NCBI GenBank assembly: GCA_954871525.1
Contig: OX940864.1
Location: 2,598,001 to 2,662,000, forward strand
Source: Parietaria judaica
Taxonomy: Eukaryota > Streptophyta > Magnoliopsida > Rosales > Urticaceae
Direction: 5' to 3'
Length of the DNA stretch: 64,000 nucleotides
Numbering within the stretch: position 1 is the stretch's first letter; every line of letters starts with the position of its first letter. This document shows positions 36,301 to 48,353 of this stretch, one piece after another. Under the pieces are notes generated by a model. That model saw only the letters and a list, made by a program, of their open reading frames with translations, made no database searches and was not told the origin of the DNA. Position numbers and translations under genes: made by a program.

Positions 36301-39300
36301 GCCGAAAATTACTGCAAAATCTGAAACCTGGGTCAAGAACGGATCTTTCGAAGAGCCTACGTTCACAGATTTCACACCGTACATAAATAAATGCAACTTT
36401 GTGTCGTTGCAAACATCCCTTCCAGATAGGATCCATTCTCCCTGAAACAACAAACACAGTTGATGTTCTACTAAGATGTATTTCGTTTTTTCGGGGTACA
36501 AATTTAAGAATGGACGAGACCTGCTCTATGCCACAGATTTCAATTCTTAATTCTTTAACAATTAGTGCAAGGGGTGAACAAATTATTTCCAGCTTAGAAA
36601 TACTTGATAATTGGAAATTTTTCATAGTGAAATACCACACCCAATGTTCCCCGTCATAGAGACAAATTCGCAATCCAAAACCCTAATCTTGAAATATCAC
36701 ACTATGCTCCCCACGAACTCCTAGCTCCTTTGTACAACAAATTTGCAACCCTAAGCTTTAAGTACTTACCCTCAACCCCAAAGTTTAACCCTTGCTAGCT
36801 CCATCGTACCAAAGATTTGCAACCACTTTATATCCTTTCGAAAAACTCTTAAGCCCTTACTAGCGCCATTATACTATAAATTTGCAACCCCAAACTTCAA
36901 AAATCCTTATCCTGAACCCTGAACTTTAATCCAGATACCACACACACTTTTCCCCATCCTGGAGAACTTCTAGCTCGTTTGAACTACAAATTTGCAGCTA
37001 GGAAAACCAAAATCATAAGATCAGCAAGATTTAATATACCTGGAGAACATCAGCCACTCCTTCAGGATAAAACTCTCTATGCCTAGCGGTCCCAGAAAGC
37101 GGATCCTCTTCATTGCTCTCTTCAGTCTTCTCTTTATCTTCTCCACTTCCCTTCTCTGGCAACAACATATCTGTAAATGCTCCCATCTCATGGAGCTTCT
37201 TGCAAGCAGCCAAACAAACCGCCTGAAACAATATCAGCGAGTATAAGGTAATGAATATGATTCTTAATACTTTATTCAATTATCAGGATTCTATTTATAA
37301 ACTAATGTTAAAGATCGGTATTTCGATAAGACTTAACCAGCGATGGATCATAACCCCGCACCACAAGCACAGGCTCGACAAGGCCCACGGAGGAACCGGC
37401 CGAGAGCCACACGCCCAGGCTTAGGCTCATTCTGTATTAGGCTGGCTAATTATTCAATTAGACCTTTTAATTACTTGATTTATTAAGTTTAATTTTATTT
37501 CGGTTTTTAGCCTTGTCATGACCTAGCTATAATTGGGTCCCTTTTTATTAATGAAATGGATCTCAACCCTAATCATAAATTTGGCCACTCTCTAAGAGAG
37601 GAACAGCTGAGGTTCAGTGTTTGTTCGGAGAAATTGGTGTTCTTGTGTGGGTGATTGTTCGTCATCACAGGTCCTGTAAGGTGATCGAAATCCCAGATTG
37701 TATTAACAGATCCTCTAAATTAACCAAGATAAAAACATAATGTAATCCTATAAAGAAAATAAAGTAAATAAAAGCTGATTAATAGTAACATAATTTATAC
37801 CTGCTGTGCAAGGCGCATTGAACTGCATATGGGACCCTCAAGCGTCTCAAATGGCGCATTACAAGGAAGTTGAAGCTTGCAGGAATACTCTGTTGGCCCT
37901 CCTGGCTTCTCATGCCTTACCATAACAAACTCGGGACGAAGTATTGAATACCTGGAACATAAATACAATGAAAACCCAGATTCAAGAAAAGCTCCACAAC
38001 TAATACCCTAAAAGGACATGCTAAATGGAATATATAAAAGTACCTGTCACTGGGAAGCTGAGAGCAGTAAAAATGGACGAGACCGACAGCAGAATTTAAA
38101 CTCACAACTGCACCGGTTGACTCCACCTGGTACATGGTACCTGGTGCGGGGTCCATTGAAATCAGCCTTGAAGTATCCTTTAGATGACTCAGGTCAGTTC
38201 TCTCCACAGCTTCTTTACGCAACGTCTCTTCACTATTCCTTGCATTCTTTAAGAACGCTTCATGGGAAATATTATCCCTGGAGAAATATCCAAAGAAGAA
38301 TGATCTTAGTTCCCAGAGTATCAGGAAACAAAAAAGCAACCTTTTTCATTATCTTGAAAGAATTCCAATTATATGTAATTACATGCTTTTTTGCTTAAAA
38401 TTTAAAATCCGAGCGGTAATATCATTGTGTTGTCTAATTGGTGCTGATGAAACAAAATACCTCTCGACCATCAAGATATAATCCGAGCCAGGCTTTCTAG
38501 CACGGCCTCTGGACTGAATATAAGCAAGAACAGTTTTTGCTAGGTCAAAGCGAATAACCACATTGCATTGCCGAATATCAAGACCTTCCTCGGCAACACT
38601 AGTAGCAACCAACAACGTAACCTGTCAGAAAAAGGTATAAAAGAACACCTTCAGATGAAATGAGCACTTAACATTCGCTATTCTGAGACTTAGAAAAGTT
38701 AAGTTTGCCATACACGGCCATCTCGGAATTTCGCTATGGTTTCCTGCATTTGGCAAGTTCGCATTTCCTGACTATTGTTGTGTCCAATCAAGCTGGCGCA
38801 CTTGATGAAATCCAGAGATGGAAGCTCTGCGAAAACCTGCAAGCTTGATAGTAAATAATTGAAAAGAAGCAGCAAAAATATGGAGTAAATATCATTTGTC
38901 CCTCCTGAACATCGCTCTGTATCAATTCACCAGTGAACTTCTAATATGTTTCATTTTCCCCCTCTATGTTAAATATTCAACGGTTTCTGATAAATTTTAA
39001 GGGGAAATCGTCACATTTCCAACGTATTTGTTTAAAAAAAATGCTTTTTTTCTTTTCTTTTTAAGAGAATAAAAAATATGATTTTAGCCTAATTTTGACA
39101 ACCATTTAACAGAAAGAGGCAATTTGAAATACTCTTTAAATATATAGAGGAAAAGTGATACTAGCGATAAGTCCAGGAGGGACGGGTGACATTTACCCAA
39201 ATATAAATAAGTTACTTATATAGAACCTTTGGAAGAACCAAAGCGGAGACAACACGCTCCACAAAGATGATCGCACGAAAATCTTCAGTGTGTTTATATG

Positions 39301-42264
39301 TAAGGAGTATTTTAACGAGTGACTGCACTTTCGGCGTCACTTCTCCATCAGCTACAGCAGCCCCCATGATAACATCCACGTGCTCCCCGCCGGAAACAAC
39401 TAGAAAAAGAATTAAAACCATCTTTCACGCATTAATGATATTGATTAAAAAGAAACCAGATAACAAACACAGGGAATTCATCTCCTTGGGTCAATTTGAG
39501 TTACAAGTGTGAGTTTTGATTATTTAACATGGTCGGTTTCAATCAAAAATCCAAAACAGAGTCACCAAATATAGCCAACATGCTTAAAATGTTCTAGATA
39601 GCAAATGTTTTACATTTTTCACATAATTGAAAAGTTCAAATGGTTGACTTACCGTGACTGTCGGGAAGTTCTCCCTCCTCGATCTCCTGTGGTTCAGTCA
39701 CATCGCAGGGATGTTCATTTGTTGCCTCTGCAGCTTTTTCCTTGTCAAGGACAGCTCCCTCTGATAAGTGGCATCGTAAAAGAGAAACAACTTTGCTCAG
39801 AAAGGATTCTTGAAACTTAACATCGAGTTGGTAATTAGCCCTCTCGTCGTTTTGTAGCGCTGCCAAGAACGATTGTGCAACCTGCAGGATAAACGAACCG
39901 AAAATATGAAAAGAAGATAGTCAACTAAGACATCCATATCAACAACTAGGAGCGGTACTGGTGTTCTGGTTGGTTCTGTTTGTTTGCCATTATCAAAAAC
40001 CCTGGTTGGTTCTGTTTGTTTGCCATTATCAAAAACCAAAAACGACATCGGGTGCGTTAAAAAATATAAAACGGAACCTATTTAGTTAATTGAACTCGTT
40101 TTCTTGTAAACCGGTATAATGAAGAAGAAAAACTAATTCGTGAAATTTGCTCTTTCCTAAAGTCAATATTAAGGATAAAACCCAATTGGTGATAAAAGTA
40201 CTACCTTGTAAGCACACCACTGACCCAGTTCACCAAGTGCATAATTGACAGCCCTCAGCTTTTGTATCAAATTAACAGCCCCGTCACTTTCCGTTCTTTC
40301 AGAAACACCATAAACTTGGCGAAGCTCGCCCTTGGCTCCGGCATCTCTAGCTCCCATGAATTGCCATTTACTTCTGCGAGAGCTCGACTTTGCAGCTTCT
40401 TCAACTTCCATTTCTATCTGTTTTATCTGCTCGTGTAGGGACCACAATGTGGCTGCTTTGTCATACTCAACCACTCTCTCAGACGGCATCGGTACGTATT
40501 TCTCTAGCTCTTTTCGATCTTTAATGGTACAAACCGTGGAATCTAGTTTACTTTCAAGATTCCGTATTTTTATTGCACAATCTACCTGGCTGGAAACACC
40601 TGAAAGGATAGTACACATATCGCAATTAAGGAATTGCCAAAAGAAAAATAAAGTTTGGGAGGAAGCTAATTTACCTTTTAAGTTAACGGGAGAAGCTGTC
40701 ATGCCGAATACTTTCGGTCTCTTCTCCTTAGATGTCGTATGGTAAAACTCAGACATCACCAAGGAATACGGATGCTTCTTCACCGCATGATGACACTCGT
40801 CCATAATCAAAAGATCGATTGCTTCCATTTTTATAATGCTGTGTCTTAGAATGTTCAGCAGAATTTGAGCTGTCATTACCAGAACCTGCAGAGTGAAGAC
40901 CAACTCCAAATAAATACACGGGTTTAATGAAAGACGGGAATGCTTGATATCTGATAAGTCACCGCAGTTTAATGGAATATCACTTGCTTGAAAAGATTAA
41001 ATAGCATCAAATTACCTGTCTTGATTCGAATTCGCGATGCCATCTTCGAGCATCCCAGAAATCTTGACCCATTTCGCCACAGTAATGGCCAACATGATAA
41101 CCGGTTCTCTCGCGAATGGCTTCAGCTTGCTGAAATAACGCAAGATAAACTACTCATCAACATGATTTGGAATGATGAATTCCAACATATAAACTCGTCC
41201 CAGAAAGTATTGTTGAAAAGAGGACACCAAATTACCTGATAAACAAGCGGAACTTTCGGGACCAAAAACACGGCAAGCAATTTCCTGTTGAGCTTCTGCA
41301 AATCGTTGCTAAGGCTTTTGATCAGCAGAACAGCAATCAGTGTCTTCCCCGCACCAGTTTCGAGAAAAGCGATTGTGTTCTTCTGCTTCGCTTGTTCGAG
41401 AACATCCAACTGGTATTTCCGGGCTTGTTCCTCCGGTTCCCTGGCTATAACCTCTTCGGATTTACTCTGATCTTTCCCAATACACTCCTGGGTTCTCTCG
41501 TCGCCTGTCTTCACCTCTCTGCTCCGTTCGGCTTCGTACATTCCTTTCCGGAAAACCATCTCGCCGGAACCTGATTTGTCCCTCTCCCAGTATCCATTCG
41601 TTTCTCGATCTCTCGTGTCTCTATCTCTGAACTCTCTCCGACCACTGTTGTTACCGTAACCTTCTCTCCGCCTCGTAAAATCCCTGCGATCACACCGAGC
41701 AAGCTCATCCCATTCCCTCGGCCTTTTCCGACCGCCGATGCACCTTCCTCTCCCGACGTGAAGGCTTCCTCTCGTCGGTGCAAGCCTCTCGCCCCTCCCG
41801 CTCCAGGTCCGAGCAAGCTTTCCGTACCTTTCGCCACCGCTCTCGTGCTTCCGAGTCCCGTTTTCGCGCCATGGAGCTCGAGCACTCTGCTGTATGTTTC
41901 CGCTCTCCCTAGGGGCGAAAGCTTCATCAGCACGAAGACAATGCGGCAGAGGCGGAGGCACGGAAACCGTGTCACGTGTCTCCGACGGGGTCTCTCCAGC
42001 GACAGCGACGTTTTCATCTAAATCAGCGACCGGCATGAGGCCAGAGCCGTTCTTGAAGCTATCAAGAATGTGTTCAATTCCGCCGAAGAAATCTCCGCCG
42101 AGGCCCTCTTCGTCCTGACCGGAATGCCCAGCCTCCTCGACAAGCTCACCGATCAGGTCGCACGAGATTTCCTCATACGCGTCGAGCCAATACGAAGGCC
42201 TCGTGTCCTCCGCAGCCGGCGCCGGAGCTCGGCCGGAATCGGAGCTCTTAGAATCATTGTTCAT
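30375..42264 (-). CDS. DCL1: DICER-LIKE 1, complete, 20 exons
   Basis: Nuclear RNase III that cuts pri- and pre-miRNAs with HYL1 and SERRATE. Exons: 41236-42264, 41016-41129, 40675-40885, 40205-40599, 39653-39881, 39227-39399, 38714-38836, 38461-38621, 38044-38277, 37801-37951, 37040-37222, 36283-36441, 36108-36203, 35060-35694, 34219-34319, 33802-33992, 32416-33339, 31674-31838, 30867-31252, 30375-30552. The sum is 5,838 bp, 1,945 aa; Arabidopsis DCL1 also has 20 exons. N-terminus: [15 protein letters not shown], then an Arg-rich nuclear region. Helicase: GAGKT (about 303) and DECH (about 410), QSRGRAR at about 790. DUF283 spans about 870-960, PAZ about 1170-1340. RNase IIIa ([23 protein letters not shown]) and IIIb ([25 protein letters not shown]) keep their acidic catalytic residues. 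Two dsRBDs end the protein. The start at 42264 is preferred; an upstream in-frame ATG at 42333 adds non-conserved residues. Confidence 0.96.
30640..30775. repeat. Short tandem repeat in DCL1 intron 19
   Basis: About three diverged copies of a unit of about 40 bp containing GGGGCGTTGCTGCCAAAAAC and TAAAAGTT. Confidence 0.7.
34467..34853. mobile_element. Probable MITE with internal hairpin in DCL1 intron 14
   Basis: Ends AATGGCCCTTCTGATA (about 34471-34486) and TATCAGAAGGGCCATT (about 34832-34849) are inverted repeats. Between them, 34649-34706 forms a tight hairpin of ACTAATAATAA and ATCATAACATAA arms. The TSD is not clear. In Arabidopsis the same intron hosts miR838, but this AT-rich element does not look like an ancestor of it. 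Confidence 0.6.
36194..36294 (-). promoter_or_regulatory. DCL1: miR162 target site split across DCL1 exons 12 and 13
   Basis: The last 12 nt of exon 12 (36283-36294, CTGGATGCAGAG in the mRNA sense) and the first 10 nt of exon 13 (36194-36203, GTGTTATCGA) join on splicing into a site complementary to miR162, with one bulged G opposite the centre-right of the miRNA. Arabidopsis DCL1 has the same site at the same junction, with a bulged A. The site exists only in spliced mRNA and gives DCL1 negative feedback by its own product. The site is read directly; the regulation is known from Arabidopsis. Confidence 0.9.
37310..37690. other. Distinct non-AT-biased insert in DCL1 intron 10
   Basis: This intron is much longer than most others in the gene. 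Its middle has more GC (CAAGGCCCACGGAGGAACCG) and phrases such as CATCACAGGTCCTGTAAGG. It could be a retrotransposon LTR remnant. No TG...CA ends with a convincing 5-bp TSD were found, and the borders are approximate. Confidence 0.35.
38882..39198. mobile_element. Mutator-like MITE in DCL1 intron 6
   Basis: Left end GGAGTAAATATCATTTGTCC and right end (reverse read) GGGTAAATGTCACCCGTCCC share about 28 bp of inverted similarity ending in CTCCTGRAC. The element is about 317 bp. The flanks do not show a convincing 9-bp TSD. Confidence 0.65.
39963..40036. repeat. 36-bp tandem duplication in DCL1 intron 4
   Basis: Two adjacent copies of the unit that contains GGTTGGTTCTGTTTGTTTGC followed by CATTATCAAAAACC. 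Confidence 0.9.
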
Positions 42265-42780
42265 GATCACTGACCTCGGCGACCGATAAAGATCACAAAA
42301 TTTTAAGCCCCAGATTCCGAATTCTATGAACACTGCCTCAAAACAATCAATTCGTCTCTAAATCTCAGCTTTCAAACGCAAAGGAATACCCCCAGAAACC
42401 CTAGAAATTGCCAGCTTTCTGTGAACACCGCCACAACTGATCAATTCCCCTCTGCCAAAAGCTTCAACGCGGAATTGAAAACGGGATTTTTCATGCAAGA
42501 ACACTGTCGAAGAAGGAAGAGAAAATCCAAAAACCCTAGAATTGAATGGTCAGGAGAGAGAACGAAACCCTAGAATTTATGGCAGTCCATGAAGTTGATG
42601 ACACCTCGCGTGTTTGGGTGTCACTCTCTTGGGCGATTCTGGGAAAAGATTCCGCGGTCGATCAGACACATTTTTCAGAAAAAGAAAAAAGAAAAAGAAA
42701 AATGTTCTTCAACGACCGGGATCGTCTCTTCTCAGTCTCACTCTAGAGCTTCACTTCACGACACAAGCTTTCTGTTCATG
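42265..42780 (-). promoter_or_regulatory. DCL1 5'UTR and upstream region
   Basis: Sequence directly upstream of the DCL1 ATG is less AT-rich than the intergenic DNA beyond it and contains repeated AAACCCTAGAA-type words (42410-42570), which resemble telobox/site-II-like elements (AAACCCTA) of plant housekeeping promoters. The transcription start is not defined. Confidence 0.45.
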
Positions 42781-44911
42781 TTTCTGGAACTATCTTGCTT
42801 TTAGTTTTAACAGTTGATGTTTTAAGAAATAGCGGTAAAAGTATTTGACTTCTATACTCAGTGTCAATGTTTGAAAAATCACAATAATCGCTCGATAATC
42901 GCTGAAAACTAAGTTCTCGATAAACTATCTCCTTTAATCGTTGTCGTTTTATAATTTTTCGAATCGAAAACTAAGATACTTATCGAGCAAAGTTTTTAAG
43001 TACAAATTTTCGGAAAATGAAACACTTTTCGGTCAATAACGAAGTCAAACCCTAGGCATAAATTCAGAGTTTTCGCGAGAAGTACCTCATTTTTCGGCTG
43101 ACGAAGCTCATTTCTCGCCCAAGCCTGAAGAAACCTTATACCTTACCACGATAATCGGCTGGAGAAGGTGGACTTTTATCGTCAGCGGTGATGATTTTCG
43201 AAGCCCCTTTCAAACCACGGCAAAATTTTCAAAATCTTTAGAAATTTGAAGTTTAAATGTTATATACATATGAATCATGTCAAATTTTTATAATTTTATT
43301 CTATAAATAGTAGTTTATTAGAAATCTATTAAGTTAAATGAAAGTTAAGTTTAAGTTTATATTTAGGTTTACATTTGTGATTTTGAATTAACATCAAATG
43401 TTAAGGTGATGAAATTGGTTCTTTTTAGGTTTAAAGTGGGACAGTATTATTTCAATGACTTTTTTGAAGGGGAAAATTACCCAATGTGTCAATGCCACGC
43501 TGTTTTATTTTTCATATGAGAGAAACCCAACAATGACAAATATAAATAACAGTAATAAATTAATAATTAATAATAAAATATTGACATGACACTAGTATTG
43601 AGTATTGACTAATATGTACTTCTTCGTAGCGAGTACTTTTTCAAAATATATATATATATATATAAAAATATAACAGATCATAAAAATAAATGGGGTCACT
43701 TTTATCTTGATTACATATTATCTTAAATAAATTACATATTTGGAAAATAAACTGAATTGAATGAGATTGAATTGGGTCACTTTATTATAATTTTGGCAGA
43801 ATCAATGTTGGTAATATCATATGATTGAAGTTAAGGTAGTCCGATCGGTGCCTGATGTATTGCGTTGGTGAGGAATTTGGTGGGTCCTCTAACTAATTAT
43901 AATTGGTCCCTTTGAAATTGGCTTTTTAAATATTAGATATACCGATTTGGCTCTTATATTTTAACAATAGCAAAAGGTTTGACTTTTCCACGATTATCTT
44001 CGATTATCCGTCTTGCCGGTAGTTATCGGCAAGACGGCCATGCCAGTACTTTTCCATGATTTTGTCAAAAATCGGCAAATATCTTGAAAAATAACAAAAA
44101 TATGGTACTTTTCAAGAAATTTTGTACTTTTCGATGATTTTATTCGAGTATTTGCATATATGAGAGTGAGACTATATTTTATTTACCTATGTTTGATTAT
44201 GAAATGATTTTATTTTTGGCATTTTAATGTTTTATCAACATTATAAACTTAGTAAATATATTCTTAAAAATAATTTAATGATTTTTCATCGATAATCCTC
44301 GATAAGTGTCGATAATTCTCGATAAGTGTTGGTAACGATAATCTATAGTGTTTATTAGTTTTCCGTCGATTAATCGGTAAGCAAACGATAAATCCGTCGA
44401 AAACGGCAAGCGATTTATCGATAAATTCGCCAAGTTGAACCTTGATAGCTTTTTTTTTAATGGATAGCTCTTGTTTTTATGACAAATGTGCGGTCAATCA
44501 TCAAAAATTTAACAATTTTTACCATCTAAAAAGAAATAAAAATGTTTAAGATTTTTCAGTAAATTTTTTTACTTTTATCGAATAATTATTTAAAAGTATT
44601 TTTATAAATTTCTAGATTCGGAAATTGTTAGATTTTTTTTAATTAACCATCAAAGGATCAAATTTTCGCTAAAATCATAAAAAAAAATAGTTTCATTTAT
44701 GCTATTTAATCATTTATATATCAAAATTCAACTTTGTATATATATTGATGTTTGCTAAGTTAGACAAACATACATTTGTAGTTTAATTTAATAAAAATGA
44801 TGAAAAATCAATATTTTTTTCAGTAAATATACATGTGTTCTTCATGTTGTAAATCTTACAATAACCTAAATTAAATTGGACTTCGATATTATTTTGTGAT
44901 TTTTGACTTTA
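42781..44911. other. Intergenic region upstream of DCL1, about 2.1 kb
   Basis: No gene. Contains ATCG/CGAT-rich dispersed-repeat sequence at 42880-43230 and a probable inverted-repeat element at 43974-44443, otherwise AT-rich spacer with a (TA)n tract near 43646-43664. Confidence 0.6.
43974..44443. mobile_element. Probable inverted-repeat element rich in TCGATAA motifs
   Basis: The left end AAGGTTTGACTTTTCCACGA and the right end, in reverse AAGGTTCAACTTGGCGAATT, are similar, and the interior is rich in TCGATAAT/ATTATCGA words. A related single end occurs at 16970-17060. No clear TSD. Confidence 0.55.
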
Positions 44912-45476
44912 CCCATCAACAGGGGCGGACCCAGCTATGTTTGGGCGTGGCTAATGTCACCCCCGAGCCGGACGGCTCGACTATATACGCCTTAAATCTT
45001 TAACTAAATAATTGACTCAGATGCATTATAAATATCTTAACTACCCTTATCAAAGATAAAAAGTAGTCTGGCTCAGTGGATGACATAGCTTTTTTACTCT
45101 CTCACGTTAAGGTTCGAATCCAGCCCTCATTATTTTCTATTTTGTTTTTTTTCCTGCACATTGATCTGATTTTTTTTAGTTTTTTTTTTTTAACTTAGTA
45201 TGGTTACTTAATCCATATTATAATAATAAAAAAATTTATTATAAAAGTAACATTAATAAAAAAAATATATCGCTACCTAATTTAAAAATGATAAAAATCT
45301 AATTGTCTCTCCGGAAAATAAAAATAGTTTCTTAATTTGAAGCCTTTAATAAATTATTTTCTTTCTTTGCTATTCTCAGTAAAAAAATATATATTACGAT
45401 GTCATATAATTTATATAGTTTATCTATTGTTTCTCCACCCTCAACTCAGAGTTCTAGGTCCGCCCCTGCCCATCAA
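44912..45476. mobile_element. hAT-like MITE (549 bp) carrying a tRNA-like module, perfect 8-bp TSD
   Basis: The element is 44920-45468. It starts CAGGGGCGGACC and ends GGTCCGCCCCTG, a perfect 12-bp inverted repeat. It is flanked by identical CCCATCAA (44912-44919, 45469-45476). Near the left end it carries an A-box-like TGGCTCAGTGG (about 45070) and a B-box GGTTCGAATCC (about 45112), spaced as in a tRNA gene. It is closely related in its ends to the element at 52827-54362. Confidence 0.9.
45064..45130 (+). other. tRNA-like internal Pol III promoter (A and B boxes) within the hAT-like MITE
   Basis: TGGCTCAGTGG fits the A-box consensus and GGTTCGAATCC fits the B-box consensus exactly. They are about 32 bp apart, as in a tRNA gene. 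The flanking arms do not make a convincing cloverleaf, so this is a tRNA-derived relic rather than a functional tRNA. Confidence 0.65.
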
Positions 45477-46139
45477 CATCCTAAATTCGAAAAAGAGATA
45501 TCACATTCACCACAAGCAAGAACGGATGACTTTTTGTATATAAAATCGGAACATAATCGAGAACGGCTGACTTTTGAGTGACGAAAAAGAAATTGATGAT
45601 CGAAATTCAATCCAAGAATAAAATCGAGAATGTTTTGACTTTTGAAGAAAAAAGATGGTTGATTCTTAATTACTGATATTCCATATTTCTTATTTGATCG
45701 TCGTCTTTTTGTGTCTCCCAAAGGTCAGACACTCTTAATTGTGTTCTAGGATTTTAGTGTTTAGGAGATTAAAAGAAAAGGAAAAAGTTAATCACAGCTT
45801 AAGTAGTTGATGTTTTTATTTTTCGATGTTATAATTATTAATTATTTCTGTTAAAATTTTCAATATTTATAGTGATTAAATAAAATTACAGATAGTGCTA
45901 TTAATATAATTTTAAATCTCACGGAAGTGACACGTATAAAAGACATAACGGTATATCCAATTTTTTGCTAATAAACTAAAAATGTGAACGGAATTTCAAA
46001 CAAAAACCATATAGTGAATAAAAAATTTGCTCGTAAAAAAATAATAAACAATGAGAGTTTTGACTATATAAAAATTGACATTTATGCCAAAAGAATATAA
46101 ACGTTCACTTTTCTTTTCAACACGTTCCAAAAACCATTA

Positions 46140-47946
46140 AAGTGGACACAACAAGGCATGACGAGGGTGCATAAACTTATCCGGGAGTGAAAGGCAAAGA
46201 TGTTCTCGGAGGGGGGAAGAGAGATTCTTGTGAAAGCGGTTATCCAAGCGATCTAGACGTATACTATGAGTCACTTTATGTTCCCATCCACTACCATCAA
46301 CGAGCACCATAGGTCTCATTGCCCTTTTTTTGGGAAACCTAAAAGAGAAGGTGGTTTTGGGTTTAAAGATCTTGGAGATTCCAACCGGGCTCTTGTGGGC
46401 CACGTTTATTGGCGCATTATTCAACACCCGGAATGCTTGATGGCTAGGATTCTTAACGCGAAGTACTTTCCAAATTCCTTGGTGTTTCACGTGGAAAGCA
46501 AACCCCACTTTTCCTTTCTAGGTAAGAGTCTTTGTTGGGGACGATATTTAATACGCCGCGTGCTTAGATGGCAAGTCGGGGAGAGAAACATCCGGGCTTT
46601 CTCACAACTTTGGATACCGAGAGCCGGGGCTTTTGAGGTGGTTACAAAGGTACCAGGGGATGGGTTCCCGTGAAGGATAACCGACTTTATTACGGAGAGG
46701 AAATGGAACCGAGAGTGTGTGACGGCTATTATGTCACATTATGCGCTTCTGAAGCTATCTAGAGAATTCCATTGGGTGAACCCGGTTATAAAGACCGGGG
46801 TTTGGCATTTCGAAGGAGATGGAGTATACACTGTCCGCTTGGGGCTACCGACTTGCGAGGTCGGAAAGCCGGGGGAGGGTCGTCGTGCTCAGTGTCTGCG
46901 GATCCCAAGTGGTGGAAGTCTCTTTAGGGGCTTCATATCTCACCCAAAATCACACACTTGGTTTGTAGGGTGTGGTTTGAAGCATTACCGGAAGATGCCC
47001 TCCACGGGTCCCAGGTGGTGAACTTACGGAGCGCTTCGGGGTTGTAGAGTGGATTGTCTCCCTCTTTGTAAGTTTTGTGGGGCGTTACCGGAAGATGCCC
47101 TCCACGCGGTTTGGGGTTGTGAGAGGGCCCAAGGAATATAGAGGAGCTCGGCTCTTTGCCGTTGGGTGGAGAAGACGAGGACGGTTCCTTTTTGAGAACA
47201 TTGTTTTAGGGCCCACGAGGGACTCTCAAAACCGAATTTGGACCTTTTTGTGGTCTTATTTGAGCGGCTTGGACCGACCGGAATAAGAGGATCTTTGAGC
47301 ACCACAAAAAACCCCGGAGGCTTAAGTTAACGACGTTGCTAGTTGACTTGCGAGCTTTGAAAGTTGTGAGTGAAGCATGGAATCGAGCCCGATGCCCATT
47401 CCAACAAGCCAAGCCGCGTGGCTAGGAGCCAAGGTAGGAGGTTTCAAGCTTAACGTAGATGCAGCATGGGAAGCGAGAACGGGCTTTGCGGCGGTAGCCG
47501 GGGTAGTGCGAGATATCCTTGGGAAAGTGCTCGGAGTTATGGCTTGCGTGCTTGAGTGTGTTGACTCAGCCTTGACCGCTGAGTGCAAAGCCATCAACAT
47601 GGCTTACTCTTTGTCCGAGCCCGGGGATGGTCCATTTCGGGGGTGGAGTCTGATTGTCTCCGTGCGACTAGGCTCATCAACAGGGATCACCGCAATTGTG
47701 TTCAGGGACCTATATATTATTGGTAGCATAGGTGCTCTTATCACATCGGTAGCCCCCACCGGTGGGTGTCATTGGGTCCCTAGGTCTTGTAACGGGATGG
47801 CTAATTATCTAGCCAAGTCCCGCCTTGCCGGTTTAACACCGAATTTTTTGTCTCATGTATGCCCTTCGTGGCTTGTAAGGTCTTTCAAAGAGGGATTTTA
47901 CACCCTAATGTTTTCTTAATGAAACATGTTTCCACCACACAAAAAA
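46140..47946 (+). pseudogene. Decayed LINE ORF2 tail (RT C-terminus, zf-RVT region and RNase H)
   Basis: Broken frames on the plus strand follow the order of a plant L1-type ORF2. After the polymerase comes KREGGFGFKDLGDSNRALVG, then ILNAKYFPNSL, SLCWGRYLIRRVLRWQVG (46266-46673). Further frames cover 46719-47290, and an RNase H-like part is at 47377-47919: GFKLNVDAAWEARTGFAAVA with its first Asp, and GGCHWVPRSCNGMANYLAKS near the end. Several frameshifts and stops separate the blocks. A short A-run (about 47938-47946) may be the 3' tail. The 5' part of the LINE is absent. No TSD was found. Confidence 0.85.
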
Positions 47947-48353
47947 GGTAGATTCATATATAATTTTTGCGGTATAAATACATAATTATATTTTAAGTTT
48001 TCCTGTCACTAGCGGTATTAGTATCGAAAGACCATAAAATAATGTCAATATCTAATTCCATTCCATCAATGCTTAAGGTATGTAACACGAGAATACTACT
48101 CTCCGAAAATATTAATTATTCAGTATTTTTCTGAAACTAGAGACGTACATATGTCTTTAGCTTAACCGATATTAACTCGAGATGGACACCGTTTTGTAGC
48201 TTTTGATTACTTATGTCACTAAAAAAAGAGATTAAAAATACATATACCGGTAGACGATATGAAATTAAATACTTATGCCTCAAAAATCCGAATATAACAA
48301 TTAAACACCTCACTTCTCTTCGGAACAAAATAGAAAAACGTTTCAGGGGACGA

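Noticed and set aside
42265..42333. An N-terminal extension of DCL1 to the ATG at 42333
   Set aside because: The 23 added residues are hydrophobic and unlike other DCL1 N-termini; the ATG at 42264 gives a conventional start a few residues before SYWLDA.
45064..45130. A functional tRNA gene
   Set aside because: A and B boxes are present, but the acceptor and anticodon stems do not pair convincingly and it lies inside a transposon.
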